Source: Lepturacanthus savala
Taxonomy: Eukaryota; Chordata; Actinopteri; Scombriformes; Trichiuridae
DNA length: 64,000 nt
Assembly: GCA_030544235.1 (NCBI GenBank)
Contig: CM060462.1
Coordinates: forward strand, 38,051,526 to 38,115,525
Direction of reading: 5' to 3'
Each line of letters begins with the position of its first letter. Positions within the stretch are counted from its first letter, which is position 1. Below are positions 30,580-43,489 of the stretch, piece after piece. The translations under genes and the position numbers were made by a program. Below the pieces are notes generated by a model that was not told where the DNA came from, did not search any database, and saw only the letters and a list, made by a program, of their open reading frames with translations.

Positions 30580-30970
30580 TTCAGGTGGATTTTGTGGTGC
30601 CATCACAATGGTCCATTAAGTCCAGCTTTAAAAATACCTGCGTTTGTGTGGACTAGGACTTAATAAGTAGAAATTCTGCAGAGCTGTTGTGCTGCATTAA
30701 TTAGACGACAGCTGTTCCTAATGCTTAGTGTTTAAAAACAACAACAAAAACAAACACATTTTCTTGTCAAAATTGTTTGATGTGACGGTAAACAGGAAGT
30801 CGTATCCATGGAGACGTTTTAGCCTTGTGATTGGCTGAAATGTCCTTCCTGTTATAAGTGCTAGCGCCACCTGCTGCTTGAGGCAGATTTTGTGGCTACA
30901 TATGGTCAAAGGGCCATAAAAGTTTGGTTTCAGAAATACCCATGTTCTAGTGGACTAGGCCTTATGCTGC
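30580..30970. repeat. Dispersed repeat shared with 16.1-16.75 kb
   Basis: It has GACGGTAAACAGGAAGTCGT, TATCCATGGAGAC, GTGATTGGCTG and CGCCACCTGCTGCTTG. A related segment ending GTGGACTAGG occurs at both edges (30,620-30,657 and 30,920-30,958). Confidence 0.6.
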
Positions 30971-31059
30971 CATTATGTGTTATGGGAAAGATGATTTAAA
31001 AAAAAAATATATATAACAGTATGTTGTCTTCAAGTGCTTTTTATTGGGATAGACCCAAG

Positions 31060-32007
31060 ATTTCTCCTGACCCGTTACATCTAGACTAGATTACTGTAAC
31101 TCCCTATTAGTAGCGTGTCCTAAAAGTTCCCTAAAAAGTTTTCAGCTGGTTCAAAACACAGCGGCTCGTTTACTAACAGGAACTAATAGAAGAGAGCACA
31201 TCAGCCCCATACTCCAAGCTCTTCATTGGCTTCCTGTTGAGTTTAGAATTACAGTTAAAATCCTACTTCTAACTGGTCCGGTACCATCCAATCAGAACAC
31301 TTCTCTCTCAGAATGCAGGTCTACTGGTAGTTCCACGGGTCCATAAAAGCACAGTAGGAGCTAAAAGCCTTTAGTTACCAAGCCCCTGTTTTATGGAACC
31401 AACTCCCAACTACTATTAAAGAGGCCGACACAGTCTGTGCATTTAAGGTTAGACTGAAAACATTTCTGTTTCAAAAGGCCAAAGGTCAGGGTAGTTAAAG
31501 GTAGACTTCAACCCACAGTTCAGTCTAAGCTGCTCTAGGAGTCAGAATGCTGGGGGAAGTACAGTCACTGAGCTCTATCATCTCTTTCTGGTACCATGTA
31601 CCACTGTCATTAATAAACAGGATCTACTTTATACTTGGTCTTTACATCACTATTCACCCGGAGTCCTTCTCCCTGCTACTGTTTCAGTTCAACCACACGA
31701 GGCCCAACGATGATGGCTCCTGATGTGACTCATCGAGGCCCCTGATGAACCTTCACCTGCCTGGTTGGACCTGCCCCTCTACCTCCACCCTACAGCATCT
31801 CTACAGACTGAAACATCTTTACAGACTAATCCATCATCATCAGATGGATGTCTGTCAGTCCTGGTTCATCTCTCCGTCCATGGGAGTGGATCTCTCCTTC
31901 ACTGTGGTTTTCCCCGACGTTTCTTCTTTCCCACTGGAGTTTTTCCTTGTTGAAAAGGAGGGTTGTAATATTGGGCTATATAAATAAAAGTGAATTGAAG
32001 TGAATTA
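31060..32007 (+). pseudogene. 5'-truncated LINE: C-terminal RT region, 3' UTR and tail
   Basis: From 31,086 the frame reads L-D-Y-C-N-S-L-L then L-V-Q-N-T-A-A-R-L-L-T-G and L-H-W-L-P-V-E-F-R-I, the C-terminal RT region of L2/CR1-like fish LINEs. After about 31,270 it needs frameshifts; A-P-V-L-W-N-Q-L-P and F-K-V-R-L-K-T-F-L-F can still be read near 31,375-31,475. A long 3' UTR follows, ending in GGGCTATATAAATAAAAGTG and two GTGAATTGAA words, the usual short tail repeat. It is dead through 5' truncation and frame damage. Confidence 0.88.
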
Positions 32008-32009
32008 AC

Positions 32010-32545
32010 CAACTAAAAGCCGCAGAGAACTTTTTTTAAAGTGTTGATGCCCCTAAAATTATATATATTTGCACAGTACAAAAAATCACCTTAATGTAGT
32101 TTTACAGTGTCTCCCAAACACCTCAAAGCTCAGGTTGGTTTTTTTTGGTCAGTCTGAATGAATGAATGAAGTTTATTCAATCAAAATGCCACAATGTGTT
32201 GAACAGTCACTGTAAATGCATAGGCAGAAACAAACTGCTTATAAAACTTTTCCTATAGGAGACTGAAAAAAGATGGGTGCAGGGCGGCCATGTTGGAAAC
32301 CTCTACAGGTGGAGGCAGTTACTGCCAGTATCTGATGATGGTTTAGTTTTTATATAAACCTCTAGACCTCATCTAGAGCAACAAATACAAACAAAGTGGC
32401 TGCTGCATGATACGGGACCTTTAACCAGTTTGAGCCTATGAGCCTTTAAGTCTATGACTGTCATTTTATACTTAAAATAAAGAATGTAAATGTTCCTCAT
32501 AGAGCTTTTTTTGTCTTTTCTAATAATAATGACAACTTCGACAAA
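32010..32545. other. Non-coding DNA
   Basis: A (TGAA)n stretch lies near 32,155-32,170. No gene-like signal. Confidence 0.4.
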
Positions 32546-32549
32546 AGGT

Positions 32550-32740
32550 TGCAAGCGAAAAAAACAAAATAAGGTGCAGAAAGATGGAATTTAATGTAGA
32601 TTATTATGATTTTCAACCCTGACATGTGTATATCTATTTAATTATTCAACTCTCTAGAAGGTTTTACATGGGATATGTTTTTGTTTATGCGAATATTTGT
32701 GTAAATGGCAACTATAATAGCCATTTAAATGCTAACATGA
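32550..32740 (-). repeat. Dispersed repeat (ATGTCAGGGTTGAAAATC family), reverse copy
   Basis: The - strand reads AGCCATTATAGTTGCC..., CACAAATATTCGCATAA and ATGTCAGGGTTGAAAATCAT, closely matching 60,061-60,230. Other copies are at 41.42, 52.72 and 55.13 kb. Confidence 0.75.
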
Positions 32741-32869
32741 ATCACAGCCAGACTGATTGCTGTAACTTGAAAAACAGCACAAAAAAATCTCCTGTTGAGG
32801 AATAAATATACAGCTTCAGTCATTCTATATTCACCCGAGCCTGTGATGCATCACACAGACCTGGGTCTC

Positions 32870-33400
32870 CATCATCAGCTTCACCTAAACCTCAGCCAGC
32901 CGCTGCATGTCGGCCTCTCCAGGGACGGTGGGCCGGTGTTTTGATGCTCCGGGGCTCTCCAGGCGTCTGTCCTGTGGAGCCTGATTGCCTCGCGAGCCCC
33001 CGCTCGGTGGAGAAAATGAGGTTGAGGTGGGCCGCCCGGGCCTCTCCGAGGCACCGAGCCACCGCCGGTCGAAGTGGAGCCCTGACCCCCAGCGGATTTC
33101 TAATGGATTTTAGGCGTCACAGGCAAACACGCAGCTGGGCTCCAAACAAACTCATCAGAGCACCCCAGATTTGTGGCTCCCCCCCATCGACCTGAGCACC
33201 CACCCACACAATTCCTGCTACACTGCTTTTTTTTTTTTATTCTCTCCACCACATCATGCTTGTGACGAGCAGCAGCAGAAAAATGAATCCACAGCCGTTC
33301 TCTATGCTCCAGAGCTGCGTAAAACACGTCACATTAGCTCATTTTCAGTGGAATCAACAATCATCCGGAGGGAGAATGTTTCATGACTCACTTTTACTAT
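32870..33400. promoter_or_regulatory. Candidate conserved non-coding block, GC-rich
   Basis: GC-rich unique DNA at 32,890-33,090, then ATTTCTAATGGATTTTAGGC and downstream complex sequence. An 84-codon frame (32,941-33,195) has high Arg and Ser and no recognisable domain; probably a composition effect. Confidence 0.35.
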
Positions 33401-33714
33401 ATTCCTCCATCATTTGTTTCTTCCTTTTTCACGATTGAAGGTTTTATTTATTTGACATTTGTGCGTAGGCCAATGGTCCAGACACATTAGAATTCCTGTG
33501 CATGAGTCAGCAGTTAACATGAATTAAAAAATAAAAGAGAGGATGATTTCTGAGAAAACATAGAAATACCTTAGAGAAAATAACTAAAAAAATAGATAAT
33601 TCATCGGAAGAAAAGAGTCAATTCATTATTTCTTAATAAAGGAAAGGAATATGGGAAGAAAAGGACACTGGGAATTAATAATATTAATTATTATTATTCA
33701 AATAATTGAGATGT

Positions 33715-34110
33715 GCCCGCTTTATTATCTAAAAGTAAAGCAATCTTCTTAAAATTTGAGATGTCAAAATAAAAGCATGGGTTTAGTTTAATTCATTTGT
33801 TTGTCATGTAAAACCAAAATAAAACCTCAACAAAGATTAAGAAAAAACATTTTATAAATTAAAAACCTATAAAATATAAACCTTTAACATCTATTTAGAC
33901 ATAGACTAATTTAACCCTCTATTACATCATTTTTTCTGTATTTTTCTAAAAAAACTGTGATATAAAATCTATGTTTTTTACAGCTAGGTGTGAAAAGTAG
34001 GCTTTTATTTTGAAGAACATACAATGTATGAGGTCACATGACCATGATATCCTGTTTGCTCATGGACATTTGACATGTGAGCATCATTGTCGAAGATTGA
34101 ATTCAATTTA
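33715..34110 (+). repeat. Dispersed repeat (TGAGGTCACATGACC family), copy 3, with an adjoining short repeat
   Basis: 33,785-34,110 matches 29,690-30,010. The preceding TTATTATCTAAAAGTAAAGC and TGTCAAAATAAAAGCATG (33,720-33,781) match the units at 45.3-45.6 kb. Confidence 0.75.
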
Positions 34111-34580
34111 AAGTTTTTTTTTTTTTTAATATGCTACAATAAATTTGCTGTTATATGCTAACAATATACAAATATGGTAAATTCCTGGTATATATGGAGT
34201 CCCATTGACTTATATAGCATGAAACTATGGTTAAAACATGTCATACCATGTCTGAGTAATATTTCATGCAATAGTAATGCCATTTTCATAATTACAATAA
34301 TATTAGTACCAATATTGATGTAATTCTTATTTATATTGAAAACAGTAATGATATAATAATAGTTAAGATATAATAATCACAACTAATACAGAATAAAATA
34401 CAGTTGTGGACATTTATCCAGATTATGTAACATGAAACCCTTATAAATATATTGTATTAATATATTTATATCTTCTACCTGTGAAACTTCACTACAGCTT
34501 GAATCCGAACACCAGTAAACAGCTGCAACATGACCCGCATTTTTAAAATCAGGCTACAAATGGTGAGCAATTTGCAGAAA
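34110..34580. other. AT-rich DNA, no recognised gene
   Basis: AT-rich; nothing seen. Confidence 0.5.
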
Positions 34581-34589
34581 TTATGCAAA

Positions 34590-35060
34590 AAACAACAACT
34601 ATTCATTGCTTGCGTCTCACAGACTGAATGGAGCGGGAGGGGAAGTGGATTTGATTTAAGCCGGGCTTTGTCACCGTTAGCAGCCGCTGATCCAGTGTCA
34701 TTTGGACCTTTGCCACACATGGGAAAGTCATGAGTGCATGTCCCTGGCAAAGTGGCTCTTGGCTTGGCAAGGTCTCAGCTTTTGTCTCATAGAAGTCAGG
34801 GGGTATTGATTCACGCTTGAGGTGTCTCTGTGGAGATTGGCTTGCTGCGCTAGCATTATCCCGGGTGGCGGCGTATTCATAGTGTACCGAACAATGGGGC
34901 TGAGGGACGATGCAGCTAAATTGTTCCGAATGACTTTCATAAGCAGCGGGGGCCCTGTGGGCTGCAGGAAAAAAGAAGAGGAGGGATAAACTTTGGAGGA
35001 TACCGCGGACAAGGGCACCTCTTAACACTCCAACTTCTTACAATTTGTACTTTTTTAAAA
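34590..35060. promoter_or_regulatory. Candidate conserved non-coding block
   Basis: Long complex unique stretch with a SOX-like GAACAATGGGG (about 34,890), TGGCTTGGCAAGG and CATTTGGACCTTTGCC. The overlapping frames on the - strand (141 and 96 codons) show no known domain. Motif content suggests an enhancer, not an exon. Confidence 0.4.
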
Positions 35061-35394
35061 AAAAAAAAGCGCCGCGACCTGACGTGTAATTTCACGTCCT
35101 CCTGAGTCCTGATAATGTCCAACGACAGCGACACAGAAGGTTTTCACTTGGATCAGGATCAGGAGGAGCTGGTTGTTGAGTAAAGCTAAATGAAATAAGA
35201 CTTTTCTCTGTGTATCTGTACTTTTATTTATTAAGACTAGTGAGAGAACAGCTGGTTTATTTATGTGAAATTGCTCTGAATGTAAAGGTGATGTTCTGAG
35301 CGTTTTAATGGTTGAAATGTAAATATTGCAAGTTATTTACCACAAAAAGTGAAATCACTTTAAAGCACATTTGTGCTTTATTGATGGTAAACGC

Positions 35395-35656
35395 TATAGA
35401 GAACTGTACGGAATTAAACATTTCAGGATGACGTGAGTGTCTGTAAATGGTACGGATTGAAAAAGTCAGGTAAATCTACAGAAATACCTGTTATAGGGTT
35501 TACAGACGCAAAAATGTATGGAAAATACGGAATTTTCCATTTTAGGTTTGACGGAAGTGTCCGTCAATGGTACAGAAAAAAATCTACGGATATTTCCGTA
35601 GATTTAGCTGGTTTACGGAAAGTGCCCGTACAAAAACGGAACTTTTTAACAGAGTA
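35395..35656. repeat. Hairpin-rich repeat with recurrent TACGGA/TCCGTA words
   Basis: TACGGA or ACGGA occurs at about 35,409, 35,453, 35,527, 35,551, 35,585, 35,613 and 35,636. Perfect stems are 35,548-35,555 with 35,560-35,567 and 35,580-35,590 with 35,595-35,605 (11 bp, 4-base loop). A further TACGG/CCGTA stem follows. It is non-coding; it may be a MITE with internal hairpins. Confidence 0.75.
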
Positions 35657-35659
35657 GGA

Positions 35660-38140
35660 TGTATGTATGTAGTGTATGTATGTAGTGTAGTATGTATTCC
35701 TATAGAAAAGTAGGTAAAATACAGTTATTGTAAGAAACAATGTCTATTTGTCTATCAACACAGCCTAATTTTGCCAAACATGAAATAAGCTCCTACTTTT
35801 CTATAGTAATAGAGACATCCTACGGAAACTGACCTCGTAATAGAACAAAGAAACTCGATGAAACAGAAAAGGAACACGTTGAAGGAAATGGAGGAGTGGA
35901 TGGATCATTTCAGGGGGATTTAGGTGCAGTCTTGAGTTTCTAACAGGAAACTGGGAGTGATTTGTCAGTTCCACCATTTCAGGGCTAAGATCAATTATTT
36001 GTAAATCATTCCAGAACATGAAGAATATCCTCTGTAAGATGTTTTAAAAGCAGATTATAAAGGAGCTGATTTATGAATAAAACTCAGTGTTGAATCTGGT
36101 TTCAGGACTTTAACATTAAACATCTGTGTTCAATCTGGAAAAAAAACCTTAGTGATCTTTAGAAATGGTTAAAAACTCTGAGTTGTGCCTTTAAGTCAAT
36201 TACATTTGTTCAGCCAAACATCACAAATCACAGATTTGCCTCCGGGGGCTTCACTCTGTACAGCAGCACAATATTCTTTATATCCTTAGACCCCAGATTT
36301 AAGTAATGGATGAAAAAAACTCCAAAGTCCAGCCTCAGGCTTCAAATGAAGCATTAACAGCTGAAACTCATAGATGTGGACCAGGCTCAGGTGATAAAGC
36401 CTTTAATGGTAATAAACAGCTTGATGAACACTATTACTGTTTTATCTTAAATGAAAAGTGTCTCAGATTTTATTATTATTTTTCAGCCTTAAGACTCACA
36501 TATAAAACTATTGCATGACTTTTCCTTTTATTCCATCTCTGTTACTTAACCTGTTCCCCTCTAGGTCTATTTATCAGCAGTATAATTCAGTTTATCTCCA
36601 CAACTACAGGGGTTTTATGAATAATCTTAGGTTTAAATAAAGCTAACACCTGTGAGATAGTTGTATCAGTGCCAGAATCTATTTAAAATGTACAGTGTTG
36701 AAATACATCCAGCTAGAATTAAGCAAAAAAGTGAAAAAAAAACATTTATTTAGGTTAAAAACCACCTGAAAATCATGTGTTAGTAGCTGAATTCATCTGT
36801 GGAGCAGTAAAATAAAGTAATTACACAAACTTTCAGCCTTAAAAGGTGAACAAGGCAAATTTTAGAGATTATTTTATTTCCACAGGTGTTTTCCAGGTGA
36901 ACCTGATTTCGCCACATTTTGACCCTAAAACCTTTCTATTTCAACAACATATCACTTTAGCTATTAATGCCATGTAAATATAATATATCCATGTTTGTAG
37001 TTTATACATTTTCCTATTCAAAAGTAATAGAAATAAAATGCCATGTCTCCAAGTGGAGTCGATTTAGTCCAAATCCACGAATAAAAGTACAAATAAAGTA
37101 GAAAAAAGTGAAACAAGTACAATAATTAAATATAATAATACTGTATAATAATTATCTAAAAGTGCAATTATAAATATGTGTTTAATGAACAAAATTATAC
37201 TAATTATCAACAAATTATAATAATATTACTAAATAATAATTATCTAAAAGTGACCCCAGAGAATGATGATGGCACCGTTTCCCATGGCGACCGTTCCAGT
37301 GATGTTTTAGATTTTATCTTATTATCACGTCTTCATCTCTGAAACATGGCTCGCAGGCTGCCTTAGGCCAGAAAAAAACAAATATGAATAAATGCAGCCC
37401 ACATAGAAATTAAGTAAAAACCAAAGTGATTTTTTTAGATTAAATTGTATTAAAATGGGTAAATGTTGGTCTGATTCCAGCTGTGGGTGAAACAGTTTTG
37501 TGTAGAGTTATAGGAAAGGTGATGGATCAAAAACTGCCCCGAGTGATTCAGGACTGACGGCGATATGAATAAAAAATAAAAAATAAAAGTGAGACAAGTG
37601 GAAACAGAATCACCATAGAAACAGATGAAAAGCTCAAGGTGAGTGTTTTTTTCTCAGATCAGAGCAGCAGAAACAATGCTTCATGTAGAATATGCATGTT
37701 TTCCATATATGGAAGACGCCTCAGGTTAAAGGCTTTTCTAGTTTTTTGGATCTCACTCACTGCTGAGTAGAGTTGGGGGAATAATCCATAAGTGAATTGA
37801 TTCTAAAACTCTGGAACATACAACAAATGTGCACCACCAGGGAGATTTTTCCAGATTTCTCCGCTTCTTCTTGTTCTTTAAGCTGATTGACCCACATAGC
37901 CGAGGACCCCCGCTGATCCACATCTTCTTTTTTTCCTGCAGGAAGGAGCCGGCGTGTTTTATTCTGTTCTTTAGATCTGTTTCTAGTCAGAAGTCTGACG
38001 TTGGTCCATCGATCTCTGAAGATCACGAGAAGATGAAGATTCATAATGAACCTTAGAAAAATAATTGTGATTCGGTCACGTCAGAGGGATATTTTAGGAA
38101 TAAATCACAAAAAACATCATGTTGTACTGAAAAGTCTCTT
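35660..38140. other. AT-rich DNA without recognised genes
   Basis: Only short frames without domains. A somewhat complex stretch at 37,840-38,045 is open on both strands, but I recognise nothing in it. Confidence 0.4.
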
Positions 38141-38144
38141 TTAG

Positions 38145-38400
38145 CTGAGTATAATAAAGTGTTCAACACTATATAGTTATTTACTGTGTTAAACACAGTA
38201 ATGTTACTGTAAACGACTGTTTTACAACTGAAATACAATTATTTAATCGATTTCTATTGTAGAATTAATCATCCAATACTGTAAATACAACTCAAATCAC
38301 AGTATTTAATTGTTTTTTTTTATTATTTTACAGTAAACACACAGCACTATAAACAGAAGTACATTATTTCTACTGTAAAATAAATCAATAATAATAAATA
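38145..38400. repeat. ACAGTA-type palindromic repeat
   Basis: A near-perfect palindrome TTACTGTGTT-A-AACACAGTAA at about 38,180-38,200 is followed by repeated ACTGTAAA and TTTACAGTAAAC words, the pattern of small foldback elements. Confidence 0.55.
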
Positions 38401-39252
38401 ACTATGCAACTTTATTATTTAATTGCTGAAAGTTAGTAACTGTGAATTTTAAGGTTTTACATTATGGAGACAAATATAAGTAATTATAAGAAATGTATAC
38501 AAATAAATAGGAATGTTATAATAATGTTATACTGTGGAGAAATATATATATATATATATACTGTTGTTTCCTTGTTTGTTTTATTTATTCCTGTTTTTTT
38601 TTTTACTTTTATTTCCTTTATTTTAAGTTTATTCTAATTCCTCTTTTATAATCCTTAATTTTATACATGTTTTGTGATATTATAATATTCTGAGGTTGCA
38701 TATCAGCATTATTTTTGTATTATATAACAATATCTTTAATACATTTCTAAAACATATTAAATGTTCCATCATCATGATTCATTTCATTACACTTTAATTA
38801 TTCCACATTTTCCACTTTCAAGAGTCTGATTTTTAAATGATTAGTTTTTATAAGAGTGACGATGTCACAACCCCTCCACCTTTAACCAATCAATCAATTA
38901 ATGAATCAATCATTTAATCATCTTTATTTGTCACATAGTTAGCTCACTTTAATTACAGAGACAAACAATGATGAAAACTAAATTTGATTAGCATTAGCAG
39001 CTAACTGATTATCTGTTATTTTTTTATTTTAAATCTGTTCCTCAGAGAAAGACCAAGATGAAATGAAATAAAATAAATAAATAAATCACAACACAGATAC
39101 AACAATTAACCCTTGCGCTTCACTTCAAAATGAAAGCTCCATAATATATGAAAGAATATATTTTCCTGGTTAATCAAGATCAGTCCTGATTATAATGAAT
39201 GATGAGGACACCAGGAGTAATATGAGCTCATATGAATTATGTCTGTTTAGTT

Positions 39253-39254
<2 letters not shown>
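38400..39254. other. AT-rich DNA, no recognised gene
   Basis: Contains a (TA)n stretch near 38,546-38,560 and AATAAATAAAT words. No gene seen. Confidence 0.45.

Positions 39255-39313
<59 letters not shown>
39255..39313. repeat. (AC)n microsatellite
   Basis: About 29 AC units; a shorter AC run lies at 39,472-39,486. Confidence 0.97.
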
Positions 39314-39314
<1 letters not shown>

Positions 39315-39324
39315 TAACACACAC

Positions 39325-40020
39325 TGACCTTGGACAAACACAGATTTGTGATAAATAATTTTGCTGTAATGGCCTTCAAAACTCAAGAAATGCAAGAAAC
39401 GCCTCTGGCAAAGACCCTAGTGGAAACCAGGGAAATGGCATTCCTTCTTCAGGTTACAACTACACACACACACACACACACACACATTTGTCCATATACA
39501 CCACATTTATATATCCATACCTACACATAAATCTTATTAAAGCTGTGGTATCCAAAAAATAGCCCATGTGGAAATCAGGAAAATATCGTCCATTTGCTCT
39601 AAATGGGAAAATGGCTCAATTAGAAATAGCTGGAACAGTAAAAGCTGAGAATTTGAAACTCTGAGGAACTAAACTATATTATTTTAGCAGCCGTGGGATG
39701 GAAACGTGTGTGTTTTAATGGGTTTCAAGGAACGGGCCCTAAGGTGCTGAGTGTAGTATTGTTTCTACTCTGGTTATTAGAGACTTAATATAAGAGCTGG
39801 GATTGAACTTTGAAAATGTGCAAACAAATACGTATCATTGCTGTAACATAATCACAAGCCAAATTAAACCCTGAAGGTTTTTTACGTCTCCATTGAGGCA
39901 CGGCCATATTTGCAATTCAAGGAAATCCTGTTTGAGTTTTAAACAAGTCTCTCTTTATGGTTTTCTACGGGGAAAATGGACATTTCTGGAGCAAATTGGA
40001 TTCGTTTCATTAATCCTGAA
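39325..40020. promoter_or_regulatory. Candidate conserved non-coding block
   Basis: Complex, repeat-poor sequence with MEF2/SRF-like AT cores (CCAAAAAATAGCCCAT, GGCCATATTTGC), TTTGCTCTAAATGG, and TAAT words. The only interruption is a short AC run. No exon recognised. Confidence 0.38.
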
Positions 40021-40590
40021 GGACATTGACAAAGAACAGCACAACAAATAAAAAATACTATATAAAAACAGCAAATTTATAGTTAAAAATGCAAATATTC
40101 AAAAGAGAAATTCAGCATATTATAACAAATCCAAATAAACAGTAAAAAGTTAGGCTGGAGAATATGAATCTTAATCCTATTTTATAATAAAAAGTTTTAG
40201 TATTTGTGTATTTTCTCTATATTTCTACTAACTTTAGGTGATATCAACTAACTTGTATTAATCCATAACACCTGAGAGTGAATCCTCTTCTTTTATTCAT
40301 GTGAAGTTGATTTTTGACTGTGGTAAAAAAACACTGTAGTTATGATTTACTGTAACTTTCATTACTTTTTTCCTGTTATCTTCTTTGAGTTGCAGGTTTG
40401 TAGTTTTCTAATCCAGAGTTAATATAATTGATTTGACATAATATGATAAAAACGTGCTCTTTAATGTGAATAAAATTAACAGAAATTCACAAAAATAAGA
40501 CTAATACAGGACAATATCAGCAAATTGTCATAGAAACGTCTACTTTTCTCTAAATTAACATAACCAGGTACAAAATGTGCCACATTTACC
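40020..40590. other. AT-rich DNA, no recognised gene
   Basis: Nothing gene-like seen. Confidence 0.5.
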
Positions 40591-40594
40591 AAGT

Positions 40595-40860
40595 GAAAGT
40601 CTTGTTTTTCTAATATTGAGTCAAATTATTTCATTCCATTGGCAGGAAATTTATCTTATTTCAAGTTTTTTCTTGCTTTTAGTCAATACTAGTCTTGGTT
40701 TCTTAAAAGAATACCAATATTAACCCAAATCAGGTAAAAACGTTGAAGTAAATTATCTGCCAGTAAGATAATTCTACTCAATATTGGACTCATTGTACCA
40801 AATTCAAGACATTTTCACTTGTTAAGATTGTATTTTTTTGCAGAATCATCCATTGGTTGT
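40595..40860. repeat. Dispersed foldback-type repeat, copy 3 of 3
   Basis: Same family as 7.1 and 22.9 kb: TTATCTTATTTCAAG on the left, TAAGATAATTCTACTC and ATATTGGACTCATTG on the right, then TTTTTTTGCAG. Confidence 0.65.
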
Positions 40861-41415
40861 TGCCTTTACAGAAGATGATCTTGGTTCTTGGTCCACATTT
40901 TTTGCTTTTAGATACTAAAGAAAGTGTTTTGCTTATGGATGGACCCCCTGGAACCACCTCAAGGACCCCTAGTGGTCCCTGAACCCTATTTTGAGAACCA
41001 CTGATCTATAGAACAGTAGATGACTCACCCAACGCAACCAAAAGTGGCGGCCATCTTGTGTGGGGCAGAAATTACTCAATTTTCGTCAGATTTAACTACT
41101 TTATTTGTTATAAATGTCATTAATGTTTTTGTTGATTTATAATCAGGCATAATTATAATCCTGCAGTAATAGCTGAACACACAGCGTTTTACACACAATT
41201 ACAATAGAAGAACCTTTATAATATGCAAGAAAAAACAGAAATGTTGTTTTTACAATGAATTACATTGCAATGGCAATTAAATGCAAATTGGTTGGTTTCT
41301 TGTCATTTAAAAGTCCATTTGTTATTTTTTTTTTACAATAATCATAATTTTGTGTCATTTTTTGACAACCAAGTACCATCTGGTACCAAGATTTTAGTTT
41401 TTACACCACAGGACA
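40861..41415. other. Non-coding DNA
   Basis: Includes GGCGGCCATCTTGTG at about 41,046, a good match to the YY1 core. No gene seen. Confidence 0.4.
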
Positions 41416-41419
41416 GTTT

Positions 41420-41660
41420 TGTCACTGACCTGTGTACATGTCAGAGTTTAATAATCATAATAATTTAAATAAAATGACTCTTTCTGAGTGTAGAACATGA
41501 TGGTTAATTAACTTTCAACTAACAAATCAGGAGAGATGAAAACATGCAATTTCAACAATATGTCTGATTTTGTTTCCTGTTGCATTTCAATTCACTGAAC
41601 AACATTTAGTACTTTAAGCAGCAGTTTATCTCCCCAGTTTTTATGCTCACACCACCAGTT
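41420..41660 (+). repeat. Dispersed repeat (ATGTCAGGGTTGAAAATC family), copy
   Basis: ATGTCAGAGTTTAATAATCA and AATTTAAATAAAATGACTCT match 55,130-55,320 and 60,180-60,230. Confidence 0.65.
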
Positions 41661-42049
41661 TTGTCACAGACCCAATAACATGTGGAACAAACCAACCACT
41701 TGGAAATCGGTCCAAATTTTTGCAAGTTTTAGAGAATCTTTTTTTTGATCAGCTGGAGCTGGACCTTCCCAATATGGCCGCCATTGAGGGACAGCCTAGT
41801 GATCTGATTGGATGAGAAAAAATGACCCTGCCCCAAAATATTAAAACTCAACAACATCAACATCATCTAACTAGGTTTGCGTGAAAGAACCAACCTGAAA
41901 TGACCCAAATCCATGAAAAATACAAGATAAATGAACCCAAAAGGCTCAATTTAGCATTTAATAAAAATAACCCATCATCTTATATTATCACCCTATCTTT
42001 CCTGCCACTAACAGCAGTTTAGAGTCAGAATGAGAACGACAGTAACAGC

Positions 42050-42765
42050 CTGTCTGTTAGAACCAGTGACACGCCGTAATTAAGTTTCATAACCGCTATT
42101 TTTTTCATATCAGGAAACCAAGGTGATGTACCAATGACAGAGAGAAAAGAAAGGAGGGGGAAAAAAAAGACAGCTGATGGTTCATTTTGACCTGAAAACA
42201 CGTTCGGTTTTCATACTGATGCACCTGCAGAGTGGTAGATGGGCTTTTTGGAGACGCCACAATAGCTTTTTCCCGCCAGAGGCCTCATATGGGACTACCC
42301 GGTGATAAAATAGACTGCAGCTCAACGGGGCTCCGCGGCTGCAAAATCATTACAGCTACAATCCAGTTGTGACTATGCAATCCACTTTAAAACTCCTGTA
42401 TTATGTTCTGTGCTCTACCTGTGAAAGCGCAGATCAATACATGTAAAGTAGTTGCTGGGAAACACAGGCTGAAAGCAGCTTTTTTAGAGGAAAAAAAAAA
42501 TCGCCTGGATGCTATTATGTTAAATGTTGAAACCTTGATTCACTGCGATTTATACTGTACACACGCTGCGTTTTGATTAAAGTGGGTTTGATGGTAAAAT
42601 TACTGTGATTAGCAATAATACGGCGCTGAATACAACTCGCGGCCACCGTCTTGTTGATTTGTCGGTTGTGTTTCCTCTGGATTCTGGGCTCTGCATTTTA
42701 TGTTTTCCTTTTGAATCAATACAGAGCTTTGGCCTAGTTTATCTGCAGCAAAGCAGATTTACTCG
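42050..42765. promoter_or_regulatory. Candidate conserved non-coding block
   Basis: Complex sequence with CCGTAATTAAGTTTCATAAC, TTTGACCTGAAAAC and ACCCGGTGATAAAATAGACT, passing into GC-richer DNA at 42,240-42,370. Bounded on the right by the minisatellite element. Confidence 0.35.
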
Positions 42766-43489
42766 TACACTGAGGCAGTGGCGTGCACAGGGGGGCATGG
42801 GGTTGCCCCCTTATGGACCGATTGTTGAAAAAACGTGTGCTAAAGTGCCCTCTAGGAGCTAAAACCCATGTTTAAGTGCCCTTTAAGAGCCAAAACATGT
42901 CAAAGTGCCCTCTTGGGAGCTAGAACGCATATCAAAGTGCCAAACTTGAAGCCAAAACATGTGCCAAAGTGCCTTCTTGGGACCTAAAATGTGTTCTAAA
43001 GTGCCCCTTTTGCCAAAATGCATGCTAAACAGCTCTCTTGGAAGCCAAAATGTGTGCTTAAGTGCCTTTTAAGAGCCAAATCATGTCAAAGTGTCCTCTT
43101 TGGGGGATAAAAGGCATGTTGGGAACTAAAAAGCATGTTAAATTTCTTTCTTAAGAGCCAAATTGTGCCCTAAAGTGCCCTCTTGGGAACCAAATGCATG
43201 CTTCTGTGTCCTCTAAGAGCCAAAATGTGTGCCTATGTGCCTTCTCAGAGCCTAAGCATGTCAAAAAGGCATGTTGGGAGCTAAAAAGCATGTTAAAGTT
43301 CTCTTTGGAGCCATAATGTTTGCTAAAGTGCCCTCTTGGGAGCCAAAACATGTGCTAAATTGCCTTCTTGGAGCCAAAATGGGTGCTAAAGTGCCCTCTT
43401 TTGCCAAAATGCTTGCTAAACTGCTCTCTTAGGAACCAAACTGTGCCCTAAACTGTCATGTTGGAAGTCAAAATGTGTGCCAACACTAA

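Noticed and set aside
32941..33195. 84-codon Arg/Ser-rich frame
   Set aside because: The composition follows the GC-rich block; no recognisable domain, and frames overlap on both strands.
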